Shown here piece after piece: positions 22,445-33,763 of a DNA stretch of 64,000 nucleotides. The stretch is from contig CM035432.1 of NCBI GenBank assembly GCA_020310875.1, positions 100,116,512 to 100,180,511 of the forward strand, read 5' to 3'. Below the pieces are notes generated by a model that was not told where the DNA came from, made no database searches, and was given only the letters and a program-made list of their open reading frames with translations. The position numbers and the translations under genes are program-made. How positions within the stretch are numbered: the first letter of the stretch is position 1; every line of letters begins with the position of its first letter. The DNA is from Ceratopteris richardii (lineage: Eukaryota; Streptophyta; Polypodiopsida; Polypodiales; Pteridaceae).

Positions 22445-23417
22445 ATGCTTACATTAAAGGTCAAGTGAACCTTACCGCACATGATCACCAGCATTTTCAA
22501 TCAAGTAAACAACAAAAGTACACACAAGTAGATAAAAGCATATCAAAATTGGATTGGTATAAAGAATTAGGTTTAAAGAGTTCAAGATCAGAAGACGGAT
22601 TGTCCCAAGATCATGATATGCTAAATACTAACATAAACACAGATGATCATGTTGATGAGGAATGGGATGAGTTGAACCAAGTTTAGAATCAAGTCAAAAA
22701 TCAGAGTATGCAAGAAGACCAAAATCAACAGATGCAAAAAGAACAACTGGAGAAGGTGCACACCATTCAGCTGAATGACCAAACAAGGATAAATGCAAAG
22801 AGGTGTCGCCTTCGAGGTCCAAAACATTCATGCATCCAAAACAAGAACAAAATCGCGAGGAAGTACAAGACGAACAAGGACCTACCATACCCATTCGAGT
22901 GGTTGCCGAGTCATCACCATTGGATGTGGTACCTGATTCTCAAAAAAAAAAAACAATATAACATGAAACAACAAAAACAACAACTGAAAGGGATGAGCCA
23001 AGAGTGCAACTTCATATCAAACACCCAAATCAAGAGACACTACATGTTGCTCAAGGTAAGGATGTGCAGATGGGTGAAGAACCCATTATTTCACAAACAT
23101 GGCTTAATGTAGATGTGAATCAATTGACGCCAATAGTCGAAAATATGGCTGACATGACCATTATGGCACAAAACATATTGATGGAAGAAGATAAAGAAAA
23201 GTCTGAACTATTTGAGGCCAAACATCGATTCCAAATCATGAGCCAAGAGCTCTCGGCCAAAAACATAAGTACTCAACAAGAACTTGCACAGATGACAACT
23301 AAATTGGAGGCCAAGCATGAGGAACTAAACAAGATAAAAAAGGAAAACATGACAATCAAAGAGAAACTAGAAGAAGCCACACAATCTATACACAGAGAAA
23401 TTAGGCACATGCAATAA
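22445..23417 (+). pseudogene. Unknown coding remnant with C-terminal coiled coil
   Basis: Starts at the right border of the Tnt1-like element, so its left part is cut off; it may continue the fragment at 16081-16264. The frame runs to about 22870 with one TAG (22684-22686), is acidic and then Gln-rich, and shifts frame near a poly-A run at 22941-22953. From 23004 an open frame to TAA-ended 23417 has strong heptads over the last 90 residues (MSQELSAKNIS, TTKLEAKHEELNKIKKEN), a predicted coiled coil. It converges on the minus-strand gene that ends near 23410. Family unknown; it could be a second gene of a DNA transposon, a host gene piece, or a gag-like protein. Confidence 0.4.
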
Positions 23418-24918
23418 AAATTTGCATCCATCTTTAGGCTCTCACCTAGGAGAACATGAATATTACTTTGAGAATAAAAGAGTAATGTCATGAAGCCTCC
23501 TCATCAAGAATACATGGTTGAAACTCATGTTGTGCAATGGATCCAAAACCTTAGTACTATTATCAAGAGCTCCTAAGCAAAATTGCTTAAAGTCATTAAT
23601 CTATGTAAGGTGTTGAACTTAGGGCTTTAGAGTATATGCTTCAAAAATCAACACAAATAATATTGGAAGAGTAAACCATTTATGCACGCCAACATCTTAG
23701 AGAATGTAATCAACATTTGATCAATGTGATCATGAGTGTGTCCAACCAAAAAGGAAATTTACCTTAACCTTTTGTAACATTTGTCTATCAACAACCATGC
23801 ATAAATATGTATAGACTAGAATTTTTATTCTCTCTTGCCGTATTACCAAGCTACAAATACAGATTTTGTGGCAAGAGACCCTTCCATGATTGCAAAACTT
23901 TATGAATCACAAAAAACCATAAGGTTTGGATCATTATGCATGTTGTTGATATGTAAAGAAAACGTTAGACTTTATGGTTCCATTGTATACCAAAGCACCA
24001 AGCAAATGAATTTGCATAAGAAATTCATCTCCAATGTCCTTAGGAATGTGAGAAAAATGGGGCAGACATGTTTTCTTTAGATCTATACCATCAATCAACA
24101 AACACATATAACACTCTAGATTTCAGAGTGCTTTACTTAAATGATGAATTATTTTCTTTCTTTGTAAAGCTTGACTCTCATGATGGTTCTTTAGAAGACT
24201 TTTGAAATTATCTTTTTCTTGTGGTGTTGTGGCCTCCTTTGCCATGTTTTTCAAAGTGGCACAAACTAAGCATTCACCCATTCTAACTTTACGAGGAATA
24301 CTCAAATGATTAAAACTGTATTCCCATAATGGAGTAAAATGTCGATATAAGACGTACGTCTCATTTTTACTTTCCATCTCTTCTTTAAAGATTTGAAATA
24401 CTTCTCGATGAGTAAAGTTATTTGAGAAGTGTAACCTTCCAGTTGTCGGCATAACTTCACAATGCAAACAAAAATAGTTTGTCATCCAAATTATTGCATG
24501 AAGACCAATGGATCCTTTGGTCCCAACTCCATGATATGTATAAAAAATGAGATCTCCACTGATAAGCCATTACTGAATCGTATGTATTCTGCAATTCCCT
24601 ATGCCCATGACAATTTGAAATACAACCCTACAACATCGGATACCTTGACTAAAGTAATATTCAAAAGCAACATGTTGTTACTCATGTTATCCTCAATCAT
24701 TTGCAACGAGAACAAGGTGTATATCTTTCCTTTCACTATCTAAATAGAAGATTTCCTGTGTTAGCTACTTTAGTTTCTTCATTCCTAATTTATACAAACA
24801 TTTCAAACTGCAACAATGCTTCATAAGTTCCAATGCAATCTGTCTATCTGAAGTGAGAAATGTAAATCTTCTTTCACTTACTTCATGAGGCCTTTTCTTA
24901 AAAAACCACATGCTTTGT

Positions 24919-24949
<31 letters not shown>

Positions 24950-25080
24950 TTGTTGACATCCTTTGCTCCACGTGCACGTGAATCTAAAGAGAGCTCAATA
25001 GGTGGATCGGGATCAATAGGTGGATTGGATTGAGCATTATTGCATTGAGAATCTAGCTTCAATGACTCAATTGAGAGCAT
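23410..25080 (-). pseudogene. Transposase-like gene remnant of unnamed family
   Basis: Read right to left over about 1.6 kb with several frameshifts and stops. Near 24980-24800: FTFLTSDRQIALELMKHC followed by a Cys pair in LKCLYKLG. At 24540-24123: GTKGSIGLHAIIW, MPTTGRLHFSNNFTHREVF, a Cys pair in GECLVCATLKN, and KNHHESQALQRKK. At 24116-23940: CLLIDGIDLKKTCLPHF and MQIHLLGALVYNG. At 23830-23690: KVKVNFLFGWTHSHDHIDQM. At 23560-23420: SFNHVFLMRRLHD and PKDGCKFLLHV. This order (Cys-rich N-part, DG-D motif, GHTH-ED-IDQ-like motif) resembles uncharacterised, repeated, transposase-like proteins I recall from other eukaryotes; I cannot name the family. A CT microsatellite breaks the N-terminal part. 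Confidence 0.5.
24923..24949. repeat. (CT)n microsatellite
   Basis: About 13 CT repeats inside the N-terminal region of the minus-strand transposase-like remnant; read in frame it would give Arg-Glu repeats. Confidence 0.95.
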
Positions 25081-25380
25081 AGAATCATTGATACATTCTA
25101 AGCCATGGGCATTGTTGATGAAAAGATCAACTCAAAACAATGAATTTGAAAGTCTATCAAGATCACTAGAGATAGGTGCTACCTAGGCATTTATCGAAAA
25201 GAGGGAGCTCATCTTCATTGATAGTGGAAGCGTTGGAGCATTCCCTTTATAATATAAAAATAGTGGAAGTGTAACATTAAGTGGTTATATCTCCCAAATC
25301 ATGTATCTAGATAATTATGAAGATGGATTGTTCCAATTATTTTGGTTTGTACAATCAAAATTAAGAAGTATTATTTGACT

Positions 25381-25900
25381 TTATGTCTTGACTTTATGAT
25401 CTGGTGTCACAATCAAGAATCATTAAGAGGTACGATGTGTCTGATCAGTTGGAAACAAGCTCTGCTTGGAGAACCGATCAGGTGCTCAGTGACTCTCTAG
25501 AACACCATCAAAAGGGAGGTCCTATGGAAGATGTGGCAGGAAAGATGTGCTTATAACTTTGGTGACTCCCCCAAAGAGTGGTCGATTGAGAAATTGTTGT
25601 TTCTCCTAGGCAAAATAATGACTAACTATAAGAAATACCCCCCTTCAAGCATAATCAAGTGCTCCTGCTGATCAACAACAAGCTTAAAACCAAGTGGGCC
25701 CCACATGAGGCTGATGAGAGGGTGATTAACCTTCTTTGTAAGGCCATCTAAACTTTGTAAAATGTACCACTGCTCTGTGGGATTTGGGGGGTCCCATGGG
25801 TACTAGTCCCCTTCACTTGTACTTTTCTTTTCCTTTTAATTAATACAAGTCTGGGAGAGTAGGCTAAGTCCGAACTTCCTTTATTTAAAAAAAGAAAGTC
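25381..25900 (+). mobile_element. LINE 3' end fragment
   Basis: The frame reads ALLGEPIRCSVTL, a stop, then IKREVLWKMWQERCAYNFG, the Trp-rich C-terminal zf-RVT-type region of plant L1-like LINE proteins. It is followed about 300 bases later by a typical LINE tail: CTTTATTT and A7GA3 at 25878-25896. The 5' part is missing, as usual for 5'-truncated LINE insertions. Not obviously the same copy as the RT fragment at 28035. Confidence 0.5.
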
Positions 25901-26160
25901 AGAAGAGCTACATGGTAGACAATTCATCAATGTGCAATCCATCAATCTCTATAACACTAGATAGGCAACCTCTAAAACACATTTTGCACACATTGATCAA
26001 ATGTTACATTCAGGACATAACCAAAAGAATGGATCAAATGTCCAACACTCTTTTTAATGGATATATATGAATGTTAAAGGCTCTAAGTTTTGGGTTTCTT
26101 GGACATTTCTTTGAGTTGGGTTGAGTGTGAAGAGTCTCAATACTTCCTTTCCAAAGAAAG
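25901..26160. other. Unassigned DNA with inverted-repeat member
   Basis: Nothing coding. Bases 26021-26048 are the perfect reverse complement of 29125-29152. Confidence 0.4.
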
Positions 26161-26375
26161 GAATGGAAGGGGCACACCATATGAGCCCATGACCATATGA
26201 TAATTCAATTGAAGCCACACTTTAATTCAACTCCATGTGGCCAAAGATAAGAACGAAAGGTGCACACCATATAAGCCCATGACCATATGATAACTCAATT
26301 GAAGCTACACTTTAATTCAACTCCATGTGGCCAAAGATAGGAATGGAAGGGGCACATCATATGATAGTTCAATGA
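26161..26375. repeat. Tandem 90-bp repeat, about 2.4 units
   Basis: Units 26161-26250 and 26251-26340 align base for base with few changes (for example GACCATATGATAA at 26191 and 26281). A partial third unit runs to about 26365. It is followed by two looser copies of another sequence about 70 bases apart (AATTC-TCATTTAGA near 26395 and 26466). Confidence 0.85.
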
Positions 26376-26784
26376 AAACCACAATCTAATCTTTAATTCC
26401 TCATTTAGAGTGGGGAATAAAACCAATAGAAAGAATGAATTTGGTAGAGTGAGATCTAAAATTTTAATTCTCATTTAGAATGGGGACTAAAACCAATGGC
26501 AATGAGGAAAGGTTGAAATCAATCATCTTGCACTTTTTTGGTTCTCCTAGTAATGAGAGAGGAGGATGAGAGACTTATGTGGAGAATAGTGAAGTGATAA
26601 GGAAATGTGATAAGGAGATGAAGTGTAGGATGATGAAGTGGAATGACAAATTAGAATGATGAAGTGGGGCTAATGATCCGATCAGAGGAGAAAATGGGAT
26701 GAGTGAAGAAGTGAAGGAAATTAATGATGAAAAGTGGAAGGTAGAACAAAAATGGTGACATAAGGATAATGAATGAGAAGTTGG
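26376..26784. other. Unassigned purine-rich DNA
   Basis: GA-rich, with many GATGAAGTG-like short repeats at 26590-26670; no gene seen. Confidence 0.4.
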
Positions 26785-26924
26785 TGGAACATAATCCTAG
26801 TAGGAGATGGTTGAACCACGCTCTGAGAGAGAGGATTAGGAAGTAATCCTCAACCATGGCTTTTGGGGCAAGTGGTTAGCCCATCACATTCCTAACCAAG
26901 AGGTTGTGAGTTCAATTCCTTACA
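26785..26924 (+). repeat. Left LTR of TRIM, with tRNA-like boxes
   Basis: Matches 27479-27588 over its first 110 bases. Contains GGGGCAAGTGGTTAGCCC (A-box-like) and GTTGTGAGTTCAATTCC (B-box-like), about 30 bases apart, as in tRNA genes. Confidence 0.7.
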
Positions 26925-26925
26925 T

Positions 26926-26938
26926 TGGTATGAGAGCC
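26926..26938 (+). other. Primer-binding site of TRIM
   Basis: TGGTATGAGAGCC, one mismatch to the initiator tRNA-Met PBS, just after the LTR. Confidence 0.7.
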
Positions 26939-27204
26939 TAGGAAGTAGGCGTGGGCAAGGTGGAATGATCCAATGGCCTCTAAAAAAGGCGCTTGGGCAT
27001 CCTCTATGTGAAAGGGTAGGACTTGTGGAAGGCGCGCGTCTCGGTTTCAAGGATGGACCTTACAATGATTGGGGTGTATCTCTCAATCCGTAGGTCGGAT
27101 TGAGGCATGTAATATACCGTTGGAAAGCTTTCGGTATGAACTTTCCAATGAGCTAGGTTGGAAGTTTGAATTCCTTGGAAATCCTTGGGTGGCACTTGAT
27201 TGAG

Positions 27205-27365
27205 TGTTCAAGATACCAAGCATGGGTGAGAACAAGGTTCAAGACTGAGGTTGAGAACAAGGGCTCGAGACACCAAGGTTGCGAACAAGAAGGTTCAAGA
27301 AACCAAGGTTGAGAGCAAGGGTTCAAGAGACCAAGGTTGCGAATAAGGTTCAAGAAACTGTGCGA
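27205..27365 (+). repeat. Degenerate minisatellite inside TRIM
   Basis: Five to six imperfect units of roughly 25-28 bases built on ACCAAGGTTGAGAACAAGG and GGTTCAAGA. Open frames on the minus strand here are artefacts of the repeat. Confidence 0.7.
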
Positions 27366-27464
27366 GGTTGAGGGACATCAATTCAAGGGCACCTAGGGAG
27401 TTCAAGGGACTGATCACTGAGGCTAGAGGGATACAAGAGTAGATCATTGAGGACAATGATCGAC

Positions 27465-27478
27465 CAAGGGGGGAAGAA
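27465..27478 (+). other. Polypurine tract of TRIM
   Basis: CCAAGGGGGGAAGA immediately before the right LTR start TGTAAC. Confidence 0.65.
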
Positions 27479-27588
27479 TGTAACATAATCCTAGTAGGAG
27501 ATGGTTGAACCACACTCTAAGAGAGAGGATTAGGAAGTAATCCTCAACCATGGCTTTTGGGGCAAGTGGTTAGCCCATCACATTCCTG
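27479..27588 (+). repeat. Right LTR of TRIM, truncated
   Basis: Matches 26785-26892 nearly perfectly and stops at CATTCCT, where retroelement gag-like sequence in the opposite direction begins. The B-box-like part is lost. Confidence 0.75.
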
Positions 27589-27735
27589 GGAGATCAATGT
27601 TAGTTGCCTCAAGTATGTTGTGGGTTGTGGTGTTGATAATCCCTTGAGATAGTAACACTCCATGGCCTTGTGCCCCATCTTCCCACAAGATTGGCAGGTG
27701 AGATTTTTTGGACACTCTACCAAAATTATCAACAT
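27589..27735 (-). pseudogene. Retrotransposon gag zinc-knuckle fragment
   Basis: Minus-strand frame with a canonical CCHC knuckle CQSCGKMGHKAMEC preceded by CPKNLT. This is typical of LTR-retrotransposon nucleocapsid. Too short to say copia or gypsy. Its right part and the rest of gag are not recognisable. It abuts the truncated TRIM LTR. Confidence 0.55.
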
Positions 27736-28034
27736 TTCGTAAGTGAGAATGGAAAAACTTTATCATCGGCTCCAACATCTAGAGATAGAAGTCAATAATG
27801 GTAATTCTTGTCTCCAAACGAGACCTCAAAAAATCAGAAGCAAGTTAAGATACGAAGAGGGAATTCAAAGAAAGAACATGCAGATCTATTGTAAAGGTTA
27901 TGGGTGGGAAAAGTAGTCATACTGACAAAATACATGTGTAAGTTCCTAAAGAAAGAGAGACTCAAGGAAGAGGGCCCTTGCATAGTAGATAACGGCTTCC
28001 ATCTTGAGAATCAAATAAAAACGAATTCCTCAAA
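27736..28034. other. Unassigned DNA
   Basis: No feature recognised; probably the decayed beginning of the LINE fragment or gag debris. Confidence 0.3.
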
Positions 28035-28705
28035 ACATAATGCATCTTCTCAACTCCCCTATCAGAGAAAGAGATATTTTAGAAGTTATCAATGCTCTAC
28101 CTAGTAGTAAAAGCCTAGGTCTAGACAAAATCATCAATGAGTTCTTCAAGAATTTCAAGAGTGACTTAGTAAAACTGCTACTTCTAGTGTCGAAGTAGGC
28201 CTTACACTTCGGTGCTCTTCCTAACTTTCTCAGTGAACGGGTAATTAAGCTAATTCATAGAAAAGAATGTAAAAATAGGATTGAAAACTAACAACACATC
28301 ACTATGCTACAAACAGGTTCTTAGCTAAGGTTCTTGCTAATTGCATTGCCTGCCATTATGCTCATGGATCAATGAGGACCAAAAAGGATTCAGACAGAGT
28401 AGATCAATCTTGGAGGCTCTTGTTGATGTGTGGGAAGTCTTGGAATTTGCTAAGGAGTTTTCCCAAGATCTCATCTTCATGAAGATCAATTTTGACAAAG
28501 CACACAATCACCTCAAGTGGTATTTCATTCTACAATCCCTAAAGACATCGGTTGTGGACATAAATTCATCAACATGATCTCTATGCTTATGGGGAATGCC
28601 TCGACTCGAATTCATATTGATGGATAAATCTCTCAAGAAGTCAAGCTAAAATGTTCTATGAGACATGGTTTTCCTCTAGGTCCTTTTCTTTTTGCCATGG
28701 CATCC
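28035..28705 (+). pseudogene. LINE (non-LTR) reverse transcriptase fragment
   Basis: Broken frames carry the plant L1-like RT motifs in order: SLGLDKIINEFFKNF, GALPNFLSERVIKLIHRKE, RIENQQH-like text with a stop, LWINEDQKGFRQSRSILEA, DLIFMKINFDKAH (motif A with its Asp), SKSTRIHI-like NASTRIHIDG, and RHGFPLGPFLFAMAS (motif B). The sequence ends before the catalytic DD motif. Endonuclease and ORF1 are absent here. Several stops and frameshifts; dead. It would have copied its RNA at the target site. Confidence 0.75.
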
Positions 28706-29520
28706 ACTTGATCCACAGAGACATTTGACATAAATTAGAATTCATTCAAATAGATTACAAAAATTTCTAGGGTTATATAAAGGAATCTTCATGGAATCTT
28801 CTTTTTCTAGGTAAATTTGAGTTACATGTGAGACATTTTGTCAGCACTCTTCTTCTCCGTTGTTGACTTTTTGCTTTTCCTGTGCTTTCTCTACTCTTCT
28901 TCTATCTATGCTCTTTTATTCTCTACACTCGATCTGAACTTGTAGCTATGGAAAATGAGACTCAAACCTCTCATCTATTTATAGACATTTGGCTAATTTG
29001 AACCTTGAATTAACTTGATATAATTGTGACAAAATAGGTGTAACTTGATGGCACAATTGGACTATAGAGTTGAATTAGGAAGCAAACCAATTTTAGCCAT
29101 ATAAAACTTGGTTATCTAAAAAAAGTGTTGGACATTTGATCCATTCTTTTGGCTGGCATTTGTTGGACATTTCTTGGAGTTTGTTGGACATCTCCTTTGG
29201 CTCAAGATGTGTGGACACCTTGACCAAGAAAAAGGACTTACCATCCATGAGAAATATACTAGTGGTAGAATGCATTGGAGAAACATATTCGTGATGAGAA
29301 CATTTCCATGGGGAATACAAAAGTTTCATGTTTCACTTCCTCCCTCATCACATCTTTAAATTATCATTATGCTTCTTTCATCATCACATTTTCTCCTCAT
29401 CCCAAAACCCCCATCAGAAAACCAAGGCTCCATCCTTGCAAACATCCCTAATGCAACACTACTCTAGTTTGATCCTTCTATTGATGGCATGAAGAGTGGT
29501 CTCTCCAACCTAGTGATAGG
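28706..29520. other. Unassigned DNA, possible minus-strand LTR-like sequence
   Basis: Minus strand has CTATAAATAG at about 28976-28985, a TATA-like box, and pyrimidine/purine asymmetry like LTR or UTR DNA. Bases 29125-29152 pair with 26021-26048. No coding. Confidence 0.35.
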
Positions 29521-29524
29521 AGTA

Positions 29525-29675
29525 TGAAACAAACCAAGATGCCAAATTCTGTGCTATGGATGTGGTAAGTATGTCCATCTTCAAAGTGGATATCCTTAAC
29601 CATAGAATGCACCACCCTATGTAAAGTGTCTGGACCTAGGTGATCACTAGACAAAGGAATGTTTCATGCAGGCCT
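29525..29675 (+). pseudogene. Possible LINE ORF1 zinc-knuckle remnant
   Basis: One frame reads ILCYGCGKYVHLQSGYP, two stops, APPYVKCLDLGDH, stop, TKECFMQ. The spacing recalls the paired CCHC knuckles of plant L1 ORF1 proteins with some Cys lost. Weak call. Confidence 0.35.
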
Positions 29676-29679
29676 CCAT

Positions 29680-30160
29680 GAGTTAGACAATAAAGTCTTT
29701 CCATGCTTCACTACAACATATGAGGGCTTAATGATGTTGTCCATACCAATGGTCAGGCCTCGAGGTCCGTATGATCGTTGGGAATGCTTGGATAGATCAC
29801 ATTAGGGATACCGATGGTCACTTGACCATTGGTATAGCTGTTTAAAATTGATCAGTATATGAGGCACACACTGGTGTGCTCCTATTGAGTTTGGGCATGA
29901 CCTACATTGTCTTGTGCACACACACAAACATATCGCTCTCTCTACACTCTCTCTCTAGATCGGAAATCTTGCTAAATGATGGATGTACTCTTTCACCCTT
30001 TCTCTTTCTCTATGTTTTCTGTTTTTTTGTTTTTTATTCTCTTTGGTTTTGCAAGAGCTTTTTGGCATCGATTCTTTGGAATTTGACAAGAGATGATGTT
30101 GATTGAGCTTTCATGATAGCGATTCGAAAAATTACATCAATGTAAGTGTTTTTTTTGTTC
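29680..30160. other. Unassigned DNA
   Basis: No gene recognised. Short CACACA and CTCTCT runs near 29920-29960 foreshadow the microsatellite block. Confidence 0.4.
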
Positions 30161-30176
30161 TCTATTGTGGTGTGTG

Positions 30177-30291
30177 TGCATGAGAGAGAGAGAGATGAAA
30201 AAGAGAGAGAATGATAAAGGGAAAGAGAAAAGATAGAGATACATACAAACACACATAGATGTAAATGATTGTTTTGTTCTTTATTAGAAAT

Positions 30292-30388
<97 letters not shown>

Positions 30389-30500
30389 GAAAGAGAGAGA
30401 TGAAATAGAGAGAGAGAGATGAAAGAGACAGAGAAAGAGAGAGAGAGAGAAACAAAGAGAGAGACAGAGAGAGAAAAAGAGAGAGAGATAGAGATACCTA
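30177..30500. repeat. (GA)n and (GATA)n microsatellites
   Basis: GATA repeats fill 30294-30387 (about 23 units) between GA-rich runs at 30179-30240 and 30386-30490. Open frames on both strands are artefacts of the repeat. Confidence 0.95.
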
Positions 30501-31969
<1,469 letters not shown>

Positions 31970-32101
31970 ATTTTATTATAGATAAATAAATATGAAAAGA
32001 GCTAGATAAATAAATTAAATATATAAAAATAAGGTTTTAAGATTTTTTATTAATTTAAATATATAAAATAGAGTTTTAGGTTTAATATCAATATTTATAT
32101 T

Positions 32102-33018
<917 letters not shown>

Positions 33019-33763
33019 AAAACAGGTAGATTATTTACATTTTAGCTTTAGGACACTAGAAACGTTGCACTCTATAATTACAAGGATCAAACCTTGTCTG
33101 AGTTAGAGATTTGGCACAAAATATTAGGGCACATTAGTGAGAGAACCTTGAAGCAGATATGTAGAGATCAATTTGTACTTGGGAAACCTAATGTATCCAA
33201 GCAACATATCATCTATAAATGTGGTGCTTGTGAGTTTGGTAAATCACGCAGGTTACCCTTTACAAAGAAAGGTTATATGCATGAGGATTACTTGGAACTT
33301 GTCCACACAGATGTGTGGGGACCAAGCAAAGATCCTTCAATTTCAGGCTCAAGGTACTATGTGTCATTCATTGATGATTTAAGTAGGTGGACTATCTTGT
33401 ATTTCATGAAACATAAAGATGAAGTATTCAGTTGTTTCAAGAAGTAACTTACACTTGTGGAAAATCAAACAGGGAAAAGCCTTAAGAGGATAAGGTAAGA
33501 TGGAGGAGGTGAGTACTTCTCCAATGAATTTGATGCATTCTTGCAAGACAAATGTATCAAAATGGAGATTACTACCAGGTATACCCCTGAGCAAAATGGA
33601 GTAGGAGAGAGGAGGATAGATTGATTGTGGAAGCAACTAGATCAATGCTTAATGAAAAGAAATTGCCTTATTATTTGTGGGCAGAGGGTGTTTCTACTAC
33701 CACTTATCATATTAATAGGTTACCCTGTAAGTCACTTGATGGGATGATCCCATATGAGGCATG
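33019..33763 (+). pseudogene. Copia copy A: pre-integrase and integrase
   Basis: 5'-truncated copy beginning inside pol (GRLFTF). Pre-integrase LEIWHKILGHISERTLK with CGACEFGK, then the integrase core: VHTDVWGPSKDPS (first Asp), DGGGEYFSNEF (second Asp, after a stop at 33445-33447 and another just before it), TPEQNGVGERR (Glu) and a frameshift. At 33763-33766 the sequence jumps to the region after integrase: about 296 bases present in copy B are deleted. Gag, protease and 5' LTR are missing. Confidence 0.85.

Larger units (their letters stand above)
26785..27588 (+). mobile_element. TRIM-like LTR retrotransposon, about 0.8 kb
   Basis: Left terminal repeat 26785-26924 (140 bp, TGGAAC...TTACA), then one base and a PBS TGGTATGAGAGCC with one mismatch to the tRNA-Met PBS. 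A 540-bp non-coding interior ends in a polypurine tract AAGGGGGGAAGAA. The right terminal repeat starts TGTAAC at 27479 and matches the left one to 27588, where it is truncated by about 32 bases. Size, short LTRs and lack of coding fit TRIM elements. The repeats contain tRNA-like promoter boxes. Target duplication cannot be checked because the right end is lost. Confidence 0.7.

Noticed and set aside
22621..22894. Minus-strand open frames opposite the coiled-coil remnant
   Set aside because: No motif; the plus strand has the coding-like composition and heptads.
23697..26010. Terminal inverted repeats around the transposase-like gene (similar 23-base words at both sites)
   Set aside because: The left word lies inside the coding frame (IDQM block), so it is not an element end; the right word is more likely a second coding fragment.
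26860..26925. A tRNA gene or SINE head
   Set aside because: Boxes are tRNA-like, but there is no cloverleaf acceptor pairing that I can find. The sequence is the LTR of an element with PBS and polypurine tract, repeated at 27479.
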